Positions 1-5,323 of a DNA stretch of 5,323 nt are shown piece after piece. Position numbers and translations under genes: made by a program. The notes beneath the pieces are model-generated. The model had not been told where the DNA came from, ran no database searches, and saw only the letters and a list, made by a program, of their open reading frames with translations. Position 1 is the first letter of the stretch; every line of letters starts with the position of its first letter. The stretch is from Candidatus Adiutrix sp. (lineage in GTDB: Bacteria > Desulfobacterota > Desulfarculia > Adiutricales > Adiutricaceae): assembly GCA_031273445.1 (NCBI GenBank), contig JAISRV010000183.1:1-5323 (forward strand), in the 5' to 3' direction.

Positions 1-1
1 C

Positions 2-391
2 ATGACCTTGCTCGGCGCCGAGATCATGGCCAGGACGGGGCAGGCCCCGCACGAGCTATATAAAAAGCTGGCCGAACGCCACGGCGACAGTTATTATGGC
101 CGCCTCGACAGCGACCTGAAAGAGGGCGAAAAAGAAGCCCTGAGAACGATTGACGCCGCCCGCCTCGTCGGCGCGGCCTGCGCCGGCCGCCGGATAGCCG
201 CCGCCTATACCGCGGCCCCCGGCAATCAGGCCCCCATCGGCGGGCTCAAGGTCGTTTTGGACGACGGTTCCTGGTTCGCCATGCGGCCAAGCGGCACCGA
301 ACCTAAAATGAAGCTGTACGCCGAAAGCTTCAGCGGACGGGCAACCTGGGCCGCCATGACGGCCGAAGCGCCCGGCCTGGTTTTCGGCTGA
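2..391 (+). CDS. pgm: Phosphoglucomutase (alpha-D-glucose type), C-terminal part, cut by the left edge
   Basis: This is the end of a cytoplasmic phosphohexomutase that interconverts glucose 1-phosphate and glucose 6-phosphate, linking glycolysis and gluconeogenesis to glycogen and nucleotide-sugar synthesis. The 129 visible residues match the C-terminal part of the Pgm type found in E. coli. The stretch TAAPGN-x4-GGLKV (about residues 70-84) precedes the phosphate-binding loop RPSGTE (95-100) and a KLYAESF segment, which is the hallmark of domain 4. The catalytic phosphoserine and metal-binding domains lie outside the window. The family is about 545 residues long, so roughly three quarters is missing. 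The ATG at base 2 is almost certainly an internal methionine, because the preceding domain must continue upstream. The reading frame is intact to its TGA. The next gene lies 127 bases downstream with its own ribosome-binding site, so an operon with it is uncertain. The family call is firm; specificity for glucose rather than mannose or glucosamine phosphates is inferred from the closer match to Pgm. Confidence 0.9.
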   Translation: MTLLGAEIMARTGQAPHELYKKLAERHGDSYYGRLDSDLKEGEKEALRTIDAARLVGAACAGRRIAAAYTAAPGNQAPIGGLKVVLDDGSWFAMRPSGTEPKMKLYAESFSGRATWAAMTAEAPGLVFG

Positions 392-415
392 AGGCCAAAT
401 TATTTTCTTTTATTT
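374..415 (+). terminator. Possible weak intrinsic terminator of pgm
   Basis: GGCCT (374-378) can pair with AGGCC (392-396), spanning the pgm stop codon, and is followed by a T-rich run (400-415) interrupted by single A and C bases. The stem is only 5 bp with a 13-base loop, so it would be a weak terminator. The T-rich tract just after a stop codon is the main support. Confidence 0.22.
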
Positions 416-441
416 CCATGCCTTTTGAGGTAACCTTAAAT
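413..441 (+). promoter_or_regulatory. Weak sigma70-like promoter candidate for the stress-protein gene
   Basis: TTTCCA (413-418) and TTAAAT (436-441) lie 17 bases apart in the only AT-rich part of the gap between pgm and the stress-protein gene. Each matches the consensus hexamer at 4 of 6 positions. The location is right for a promoter of the gene starting at 519, with a leader of about 70 bases, but AT-rich sequence gives such matches by chance. Confidence 0.2.
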
Positions 442-505
442 AACACGACAAACAGTCAGGCGCGACGCCGGCCCGCGTCCGCCCGCGCATGAAATCATAT
501 GACCG

Positions 506-512
506 AAAGGAG
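506..512 (+). promoter_or_regulatory. Ribosome-binding site that fixes the stress-protein start
   Basis: AAAGGAG ends 6 bases before the ATG at 519, an ideal Shine-Dalgarno spacing. It rules against the longer reading that begins at the ATG at 489, because the site would then lie inside the coding region and 489 has no such site of its own. Confidence 0.8.
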
Positions 513-518
513 CCCGAC

Positions 519-1433
519 ATGTTCAAAATGTCAGCCGTGGTTTGCGCCACCGATTTGTCGGAAAGTTCGAACAAAGCCCTGCCCATCGCCGCCAAACTGG
601 CCGGGCGCCACGAAGCCAAACTCATCATCGCCCACATCATAGACCTGCCCGCCGTCACTCCCTATGGCGAAACCATGGTCGATCCGCAGGAATTGCGCGG
701 CCGGGTGGAACAGTCCGCCAAAGCCCAGGTGACCGACATCCTGGCCGGCGGCGAAGCGGTGGAGTGGGAACTGCAGATCGCCATCGGCTATCCGGCCAAG
801 GAAATCATCCAGATCGTCGAAGACAACAAGGCCGAAATGGTGGTGGCGGCCACGCACACCAGAAGCGGCATCGAACGCCTCCTTCTGGGCTCGGTCAGCC
901 GCAAACTGATGCACACGCTGAACGTGCCCTTCCTCATCGTGCCCGGCGACATGCCCCTGGGGCAGGTCACGCGCAACGTCGATTCCATTCTCATCGCCTG
1001 CGATTTTTCTCCGGATTCCGCCAACGCCGTGCGCTGGGCCATCGACTTCTCCCAGGCCTTCGGGGCCAGACTGAGCATGGCCACGGTCATTGAACCTTCG
1101 CAGCTGTCGCAGCTTTTGAAGCTTGATCCCCAGAAGGAACACGGCATGGCCGACAAGCTGCAAAACGATCTGCACAAAAAGCTTCTGGAGACGATTCCGG
1201 AAAACGAACGCGAATCAGTGAACCCCCAGACGGTGGTCCTGGCCGGCCAGCCGCACGAAGAGCTCAACAAATACGCCATCTTAAACCACGTTGACCTTAT
1301 CGTCATGGGCGTTCACGGCCGCGGCCTGATAGAAAACCTTCTGGTCGGCTCCACCACCGACCGCCTGGTGCGCCTCGGTCAGTTCCCGGTCATGGCCGTG
1401 CGCTCCAGCGCCGCCGAATATCAGGCCCAATAA
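519..1433 (+). CDS. Universal stress protein with two tandem UspA domains
   Basis: This is a cytoplasmic stress-associated protein of the UspA superfamily, 304 residues, the usual size for a fused two-domain member. Domain 1 covers about residues 3-142 and domain 2 about 154-295. Each opens with a hydrophobic strand ending in a conserved aspartate (D12 and D162) that contacts the nucleotide in ATP-binding members. Domain 2 has a complete ATP-binding motif, G-x2-G-x9-G-S: G264, G267, G277, S278. Domain 1 keeps only the final G124-S125; the first two glycines are replaced by A111 and T114, so it probably binds ATP poorly or not at all. Such proteins are linked to survival under starvation, oxidative stress or anaerobic growth arrest, but the exact role here cannot be read from sequence. 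The start at 519 is set by the AAAGGAG site. An upstream in-frame ATG at 489 would add ten unfamiliar residues. The gene is probably monocistronic and converges with pckA. Confidence 0.92.
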   Translation: MFKMSAVVCATDLSESSNKALPIAAKLAGRHEAKLIIAHIIDLPAVTPYGETMVDPQELRGRVEQSAKAQVTDILAGGEAVEWELQIAIGYPAKEIIQIVEDNKAEMVVAATHTRSGIERLLLGSVSRKLMHTLNVPFLIVPGDMPLGQVTRNVDSILIACDFSPDSANAVRWAIDFSQAFGARLSMATVIEPSQLSQLLKLDPQKEHGMADKLQNDLHKKLLETIPENERESVNPQTVVLAGQPHEELNKYAILNHVDLIVMGVHGRGLIENLLVGSTTDRLVRLGQFPVMAVRSSAAEYQAQ

Positions 1434-1465
1434 GGCCAGGGCGCTTGGCTGAACGGAATTATGTC

Positions 1466-1485
1466 CCGGCGAATACGGGCGCCGG
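1466..1485. terminator. GC hairpin between convergent genes, possible bidirectional terminator
   Basis: CCGGCG (1466-1471) and CGCCGG (1480-1485) form a perfect 6-bp stem with an 8-base loop in the 59-base gap between the ends of the stress-protein gene and pckA. The place is right for a shared terminator, but neither side has a T-run, so classical intrinsic termination is doubtful. It could instead protect the 3' ends of the transcripts. Confidence 0.3.
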
Positions 1486-1492
1486 CGACTCG

Positions 1493-3226
1493 TCAGACAT
1501 TGATTTTCAGGGCGGCCACAAGCCGTGAAAGCAACTCCGGCCGCTCGCGTATGTCGCTGTTCTCCAGATAAGCGATGCGCTGGGCAAAGCGATCCGCCAG
1601 GGTGACCAGATACTCCGCACGGTTCGGCGCCAGGTCGGGGTTGAAGGCGTCATAATAGCCGGGCAGGATTTTATCCACCGTGGCCCTGGTCGGCAGCCAG
1701 GCCCCAGCCGCCAAATCCCAGGGCTCCCATTCCAGCGACCCGGTCAGGATGGCCGTTTGCAGCGTCAGCGAGGCGGTCAGGCCGACCGGCTTGGATTTTT
1801 GGTCATCGCCGTCCCACCAGCCGCCGCCGCCGCCGCTCCAGACATAGCACTCGCAGCCGCTTTCAAAAACCTTGGCGTAGCCGAAACAGTCTTCATAGAG
1901 AGGATAAACCCGAAAGGGGTTGGCGAAAGGCTCAAAGACCAGCTTTTTCATCTCGTCAGGCGTGATGTTCTCGGCGGACGTGCGCTTGGTCATCAGGGTG
2001 GCCCCCAGGGCCACAGCCAGATCCGTCCCGGCGATCTTGACTATAGGCGGCAGGGCGTCGTCTTTCATCAGCCAGCCGATGGAGTTTGGAAAGCCGATGC
2101 GGTCGGTGGTCTCGCCCAAAAGCTCTCGGGAAAAGATGGCCCGCCCATTGGAATTGCGCGCGTCTTTGCCGTAGGGCAGTATTCGGCCGTCCACCTCGAC
2201 CGCCATGTTGTTCATAACCCCCACACAGTACTCCCAGTCGGGGTGGCCCAGCTCCCGGTTGTCGGTCTTGTCGAACAGGGTCGGCTCCCAGACATAGCAA
2301 AGCTTATTATCCACATCTATCTGAAAGGCGTCGTCATGGGCGATGCGGCGGCGGGCGCCCCGGGGCAAAGTGCCGGCGTTGTCCAAACTGTTGGTATGAC
2401 TGGATTTGCCGCTGCCGGAGAGACCGTAGAAGGCGATGACCTGACGGCCCCGGTCGGCGAAATCAGCGCAACCTGAGAAATCCACCTCCTTGATGCCGCC
2501 GTGAGCCGAGACGTGGCCCATACGCTGGGCCCCGGTCCAGGCCAGGGTCAGAGTGCCTTTTTTCCGCTCGCCGAAATAACGCAGGCCAAAATTAAAAATG
2601 GTGTTATGAATCTCATCCACTACCACCAGGGCTTTGCCCCAGGGGCAGTTATCCGGGGCTTTCCAGTCGGGATAGGAGACAAAAAGAATATCCTGCACCG
2701 GGTGCTCAATCGAAGTTTGATAGCTTGGCGCAGCCGCCAAGGGAGTGAAGTTGGCGAACCAGAAGAACAGATTGGCCGCGTCATCCTCGGCGGCGATGAG
2801 GCTGGCCTTGAACTGGAGGGCCGGGTCCAGGCCGACGACCCCTCGGCCGATGATCAGGTCATGGTTGCGGGCCAGGGAATAGACGCCCTCGCGCAGAATG
2901 GCCTCGCAGGCGTCCTTTTGATTTTTAGACAGTCGGTTGTAAAAGACCCGGGCCGTCGCTGATCGACCCACAATGGCCCCGTTGTTGTCGACAATGACCC
3001 GGGCCGACTCGTCGAGACCCAGTAACGCGGCCCGCCCCTTGTCCATGGGCAGATCGGTCACTGTGACCCAAGGGAGCCGACAGGCCAGGTCATAGGCCTC
3101 GGCCGGACTGACTTCCCTGGGGCTCCGGCCCTTGTTTTTGGTATTGAAGAGCGATTCGGCAATGGCCCGAACCGGCGACATCCGGCTCAAACTGGGGTAA
3201 TGCTTCCATGACGGCTGACTGGACAT
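1493..3226 (-). CDS. pckA: Phosphoenolpyruvate carboxykinase (ATP), divergent member
   Basis: The enzyme interconverts oxaloacetate + ATP with PEP + CO2 + ADP in the cytoplasm, for gluconeogenesis or, in CO2-rich fermenters, for carboxylation. At 577 residues it is longer than the usual 520-540. Aligning from memory to E. coli PckA, the active-site elements appear in order: GRS with R88 (substrate arginine), Y217 and the pair K222-K223 (metal and substrate lysines), H238, the kinase-1a P-loop GLSGSGKS (268-275, K274), D298-D299 (metal-binding kinase-2), and R362 in NGRAIF. C-terminal blocks such as AILTGSLEW (492-500) and the final LADRF region also align, so the protein looks full length. 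It is nevertheless divergent: the P-loop ends GKSS rather than GKTT, the N-terminal 60 residues are unfamiliar, and a glycine/tryptophan stretch (465-472) replaces the usual NTGW region. A GAGG site 6-7 bases before the ATG supports the start. It follows aspA by 43 bases and is probably cotranscribed. The fold and chemistry are fairly certain; direction and nucleotide preference are inferred. Confidence 0.85.
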   Translation of the reverse strand: MSSQPSWKHYPSLSRMSPVRAIAESLFNTKNKGRSPREVSPAEAYDLACRLPWVTVTDLPMDKGRAALLGLDESARVIVDNNGAIVGRSATARVFYNRLSKNQKDACEAILREGVYSLARNHDLIIGRGVVGLDPALQFKASLIAAEDDAANLFFWFANFTPLAAAPSYQTSIEHPVQDILFVSYPDWKAPDNCPWGKALVVVDEIHNTIFNFGLRYFGERKKGTLTLAWTGAQRMGHVSAHGGIKEVDFSGCADFADRGRQVIAFYGLSGSGKSSHTNSLDNAGTLPRGARRRIAHDDAFQIDVDNKLCYVWEPTLFDKTDNRELGHPDWEYCVGVMNNMAVEVDGRILPYGKDARNSNGRAIFSRELLGETTDRIGFPNSIGWLMKDDALPPIVKIAGTDLAVALGATLMTKRTSAENITPDEMKKLVFEPFANPFRVYPLYEDCFGYAKVFESGCECYVWSGGGGGWWDGDDQKSKPVGLTASLTLQTAILTGSLEWEPWDLAAGAWLPTRATVDKILPGYYDAFNPDLAPNRAEYLVTLADRFAQRIAYLENSDIRERPELLSRLVAALKINV

Positions 3227-3232
3227 TATATA

Positions 3233-3236
3233 CCTC
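3233..3236 (-). promoter_or_regulatory. Ribosome-binding site of pckA
   Basis: Read on the minus strand, GAGG lies 6 bases before the ATG at 3226. It supports that start and shows that pckA has its own translation initiation rather than relying on coupling to aspA. Confidence 0.6.
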
Positions 3237-3249
3237 GTGAGGTTTTATT

Positions 3250-3266
3250 CGCTTGGCGGTCAAGCG
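3250..3266 (-). other. Intercistronic hairpin between aspA and pckA
   Basis: CGCTTG and CAAGCG form a perfect 6-bp stem with a 5-base loop, beginning only 3 bases after the aspA stop codon. On the minus-strand transcript it is followed by AAUAAAACC, with no U-run, so it does not look like an intrinsic terminator. A stem-loop here could stabilise the aspA mRNA end or set different levels for the two genes. That role is inferred from position. Confidence 0.4.
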
Positions 3267-3269
3267 GCT

Positions 3270-4676
3270 TCAATCCGTTTGGGGCGGAATCCAGGGACCA
3301 ACCAGGTGTTCGAGAGTCATCAGCTCTTCCAACACTTCAGGGGCCACGATATTTTTGCTCAAGATGAACTCATAAACCGGCATATCGACGGACAAGGCTT
3401 CTTTGGCCAAGGCCGAAGCGGCCTCGTAGCCCAGCCGGGGGGTTAGAGCGGTTATAATTCCGATGCTGTTCTTGACCATGTCGAGGCACCGTTCCCGATT
3501 GACCGTGATATCTTTAACGCACAGGTCCTGCAAGGCATGGCTGGCCCGGCTCAAGCGGCCTATGCCGGAAAAGAGGCTGTGGGCGATGATGGGCTCCATC
3601 ACGTTCAGTTCCAATTGGCCGGCTTCGGCGGCCATGGTGATGGTCACGTCTTTGCCGATGACGTCAAAGGCCACTTGGTTCACGACTTCCGGGATCACCG
3701 GGTTGACTTTGCCCGGCATGATGGATGAGCCGGGTTGGCGGGGCGGCAGGTTGATTTCATTGAGACCCGTGCGCGGACCGGAGGATAATAGGCGTAAATC
3801 ATTGCATATCTTGGAAATTTTGACGGCATAACGTTTCAGCGCCCCGGAAATTTGAACATAGGCTCCGGTGTCCCATGTCGCTTCGATGAGGTTGGGTGAA
3901 AGCTGCAGAGGCAGGTTCGTAATTTGGCGCAAATGTTCCACCGCCAGCCGGGCGTACTTAGGGTGGCTGTTCAGGCCCGTACCGATGGCCGTGGCCCCTA
4001 GATTGATTTCCAGAACTAAACTTCCGGCTTCTTCCATCCGGCAAACGTCTTCGCCTATGGTGACGGCGTAGGCGCCGAACTGTTGGCCCACGGTCATGGG
4101 CACTGCGTCTTGAAGCTGGGTGCGGCCCATCTTCAGAACATCCGCGTATTGCAATGATTTTTCTTCAAAACCATTTTTCAAATATTTCATTTGGTCAATT
4201 AAGCCGCCTATAACCCAATAGAGGGCCAGGCGAAGAGCGGTGGGATAGACGTCATTGGTGGATTGAGAACAGTTGACGTGGTTGTTGGGATGACAGAACT
4301 GATATTGTCCCTTTTGGCGGCCCATCAACTCCAAAGCCCGATTAGCGATGACCTCGTTGATGTTCATGTTGGTGGAAGTGCCGGCTCCGCCCTGAATGAC
4401 ATCCACCGGGAACTGATCCAGAAAGGCCCCGGCCTTGATTTCTTCCGCCGCCCGGCAGATCATCAGACCAGGCGTTTGCTGGAGAAGACCAAGCTCCAGA
4501 TTGGTTCTGGCCGCCGCCAGCTTGACGGCGGCCAAGGCTTTGATCAAATCCGGGCAGGTGTTCAGGGGCTGGCCGGATATCTGGAAGTTGTGTACGGCCC
4601 GGGCGGTCTGGACGCCGTAATAAGCGTCGAAAGGCAGTTCCAGTTCGCCTAGAAAATCATGTTCCAAACGCATCAT
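3270..4676 (-). CDS. aspA: Aspartate ammonia-lyase (aspartase)
   Basis: This cytoplasmic enzyme reversibly splits L-aspartate into fumarate and ammonia. Its 468 residues match the fumarase/aspartase superfamily throughout (E. coli AspA has 478). The superfamily signature GSSIMPGKVNP is at 316-326, with catalytic-base S318 in the mobile loop and K323 and N325 for substrate binding. Other conserved blocks are GGAGTSTNMNINE (96-108), a SQSTND segment (137-142) and LLSSGPRTGLNEI (297-309). GRTQLQDAVPMT (184-195) has glutamine where class II fumarases have histidine, and the GGAGTS block replaces the fumarase TGSGTQ form; both favour aspartase over fumarase. The start is the first of two consecutive ATGs, 7 bases after GGAG (4684-4687); the second, at 4673, is also possible. 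It is the first gene of a likely two-gene unit with pckA, which fits use of aspartate as a carbon and nitrogen source or as a feeder of fumarate respiration. No truncation is seen. Confidence 0.95.
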   Translation of the reverse strand: MMRLEHDFLGELELPFDAYYGVQTARAVHNFQISGQPLNTCPDLIKALAAVKLAAARTNLELGLLQQTPGLMICRAAEEIKAGAFLDQFPVDVIQGGAGTSTNMNINEVIANRALELMGRQKGQYQFCHPNNHVNCSQSTNDVYPTALRLALYWVIGGLIDQMKYLKNGFEEKSLQYADVLKMGRTQLQDAVPMTVGQQFGAYAVTIGEDVCRMEEAGSLVLEINLGATAIGTGLNSHPKYARLAVEHLRQITNLPLQLSPNLIEATWDTGAYVQISGALKRYAVKISKICNDLRLLSSGPRTGLNEINLPPRQPGSSIMPGKVNPVIPEVVNQVAFDVIGKDVTITMAAEAGQLELNVMEPIIAHSLFSGIGRLSRASHALQDLCVKDITVNRERCLDMVKNSIGIITALTPRLGYEAASALAKEALSVDMPVYEFILSKNIVAPEVLEELMTLEHLVGPWIPPQTD

Positions 4677-4688
4677 GATATTTCTCCG

Positions 4689-4832
4689 TCAAGACGATTC
4701 GATCAACCCCAGGCCGGGATCCAGGGCGGCCAGGCCCGCTCGTTTCAGGTACTGGTCATAGGCTCGGCTGCTATATGTCCCCAAGGCGGACAAGACGGCC
4801 GTCGGGCTGTCGGACTGGCCCGAGACGGAATT
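4689..4832 (-). other. Coding-like 47-codon stretch without a start, just upstream of aspA
   Basis: On the minus strand a frame is open for 47 codons and ends in TGA (4689-4691), 12 bases before the aspA ATG. I count 37 of 47 codons ending in G or C, like the real genes here, and the residues look protein-like (for example TYSSRAYDQYLKRAGL at residues 19-34). There is no ATG; an in-frame TGA lies directly upstream (4833-4835), and in-frame TTG codons (residues 14 and 17) lack a ribosome-binding site. It could be the tail of a decayed gene, the end of a frameshifted gene, or chance in GC-rich DNA. I do not recognise a family. Confidence 0.28.
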
Positions 4833-4840
4833 TCACAAGC

Positions 4841-4890
4841 GTTAAAAAAATATCGACGGAGCCTCCAAAATCGTGTAAAATCAAGTTGAT
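4841..4890. promoter_or_regulatory. AT-rich promoter-like patch upstream of aspA, with inverted repeat
   Basis: The 434 bases between aspA and the gene at 5111 contain no confident gene. Within them, 4841-4890 is markedly AT-rich and includes a run of seven A (4844-4850). On the plus strand TCGACG (4853-4858) and TAAAAT (4876-4881) form a 17-base-spaced promoter-like pair. The inverted repeat ATCAA-G-TTGAT (4880-4890) overlaps the expected transcription start. On the minus strand TTTACA (4874-4879) is a fair -35 element toward aspA, but the hexamer 17 bases away (TCGATA) is a poor -10. The patch is a reasonable place for the aspA promoter, about 170 bases from the ATG; the exact elements are uncertain. 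Confidence 0.25.
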
Positions 4891-5110
4891 AGACATGAAA
4901 CACGAGAAGATTCCGCTGATGTGCGATTGTACCAAAGATTCATTTAAATTTCCACCCCAAAAACGGCGTAAACGACAAGACGACCTCAAGATGCGATCGC
5001 CCTGCCGCTTTGACGCCCCCTTGCGTTTGACGACAGCTCCTTGATTGACCTGACGGGACGGATTGCTTGCTTTTGTCTGTCATTCCGCCTAAAATAAAGG
5101 CCATTGGATT

Positions 5111-5323
5111 ATGAAACACAAAGTGAAGATTGTCGAACAGGCGAAATCTGATATGCGGTCGATTTACAAATATATCGCCGAACAGTTGTCAGAGCCGCAA
5201 ACCGCAGCTTTCAGCGCCGCATCGGAGAGATTTCGGCGAGGCGAACGCCCATGTCATACGCATTTGGCAGTCTATTGGAAATTGCTTCTCGCGCCAGGCT
5301 CTTTTGTGGGATTCGTCGAACAT
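5111..5323 (+). CDS. RelE/ParE-family toxin, N-terminal part, probably frameshifted and cut by the right edge
   Basis: From the ATG at 5111 the frame stays open to the window edge (71 residues). The first 34 residues resemble the N-terminal helices of RelE/ParE-type toxins of type II toxin-antitoxin systems: a short basic strand (KVKIVEQA), then an acidic/basic helix with IYKYIAEQL (18-26) and EPQTAA (28-33). ParE-like members poison DNA gyrase and RelE-like members cleave mRNA; which applies cannot be told. After residue 34 the frame no longer resembles the family. Reading on in the -1 frame from the TTT at 5209-5211 gives AAFQRRIGEI, which fits the family better, so one base may be missing. 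AAAGG (5096-5100) lies 10 bases before the start, a rather long spacing. No recognisable antitoxin precedes it; one could follow beyond the edge. The family call is moderate; intactness is doubtful. Confidence 0.5.
   Translation, partial: MKHKVKIVEQAKSDMRSIYKYIAEQLSEPQTAAFSAASERFRRGERPCHTHLAVYWKLLLAPGSFVGFVEH

Noticed and set aside
531..1306. Long open frames within the stress-protein gene (531-1175 and 788-1306 on minus, 542-1093 on plus)
   Set aside because: They overlap a clear Usp gene in other frames, have low-complexity or His/Gly/Arg-rich translations typical of GC-rich shadow frames, and resemble no family.
1757..2962. Plus-strand frames of 239 and 153 codons and minus-strand frames inside pckA
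   Set aside because: pckA is well supported by ordered active-site motifs; the opposite-strand frames have no motifs and arise from its codon bias.
3237..4652. Several plus-strand frames opposite aspA
   Set aside because: They are opposite-strand shadows of a full-length aspartase and have no recognisable features.
3270..4676. Class II fumarase as an alternative to aspartase
   Set aside because: GRTQLQDAVPMT and GGAGTS are the aspartase forms; fumarases have histidine at the glutamine position and TGSGTQ.
4659..4889. Plus-strand frame of 76 codons overlapping the aspA start
   Set aside because: No ribosome-binding site or family resemblance; it lies opposite the aspA start and its better coding-like minus-strand frame.
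4771..4989. Minus-strand frame of 72 codons upstream of aspA
   Set aside because: Its first part runs through AT-rich, promoter-like sequence, the codon usage is mixed, and no family is recognised.
4895..5044. 49-codon plus-strand frame beginning ATGAAACAC, considered as an antitoxin
   Set aside because: No Shine-Dalgarno site, no antitoxin motif, and it stops 66 bases short of the toxin start. Kept only as a point to check.
5067..5095. TTGCTT-17-TAAAAT as a promoter for the gene at 5111
   Set aside because: Transcription from it would begin after the AAAGG ribosome-binding site, and the -35 matches at only three positions; it would need a leaderless message.
4940..5104. 54-codon minus-strand frame upstream of the toxin gene
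   Set aside because: No convincing ribosome-binding site and a Ser/Gln/Gly-rich translation with no family resemblance.
1..5323. CRISPR array, tRNA or rRNA gene, insertion sequence, phage attachment site
   Set aside because: I saw no regularly spaced repeats, no cloverleaf or rRNA-like conserved sequence, no transposase and no terminal inverted repeats.

Overview
The window is GC-rich bacterial DNA with dense coding, good Shine-Dalgarno sites and strong G/C preference at third codon positions. Every recognisable gene is central metabolism or stress response. The gene set (phosphoglucomutase, tandem-domain universal stress protein, aspartase, ATP-type PEP carboxykinase) suggests a Gram-negative, probably anaerobic or facultative bacterium. 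A Desulfobacterota-like lineage would fit, but nothing here fixes the taxon and that placement is only a guess.

Layout. Positions 2-391 (+) hold the C-terminal quarter of a phosphoglucomutase running off the left edge. A 127-base gap with a possible terminator and a weak promoter leads to a two-domain universal stress protein (519-1433, +). This converges tail to tail, across 59 bases containing a small GC hairpin, with a minus-strand pair: aspartate ammonia-lyase (3270-4676) followed after 43 bases by a divergent ATP-dependent PEP carboxykinase (1493-3226). The two are probably cotranscribed, with a perfect 6-bp hairpin between them. Upstream of aspA is a 434-base stretch (4677-5110) with no confident gene. 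It holds a 47-codon minus-strand open stretch with coding-like codon usage but no start, an AT-rich promoter-like patch and a small inverted repeat. The right edge (5111 onward, +) carries the start of a RelE/ParE-type toxin gene whose family resemblance stops abruptly after about 34 codons, as if frameshifted.

How the genes fit together. AspA deaminates aspartate to fumarate. Fumarate can be reduced to succinate or converted through malate to oxaloacetate, which PckA turns into PEP; the reverse direction fixes CO2 onto PEP with ATP gain. The aspA-pckA pair therefore links amino-acid nitrogen and C4 acids to the PEP node, and phosphoglucomutase lies at the far end of gluconeogenesis toward glycogen and cell-surface sugars. 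Pgm and the stress protein are separate transcription units on the other strand, so this link is metabolic rather than an operon.

I found no convincing wholly new system. The points most worth a second look are the divergent PEP carboxykinase paired with aspartase, the apparently broken toxin gene without a visible antitoxin, and the orphan coding-like stretch immediately before aspA.
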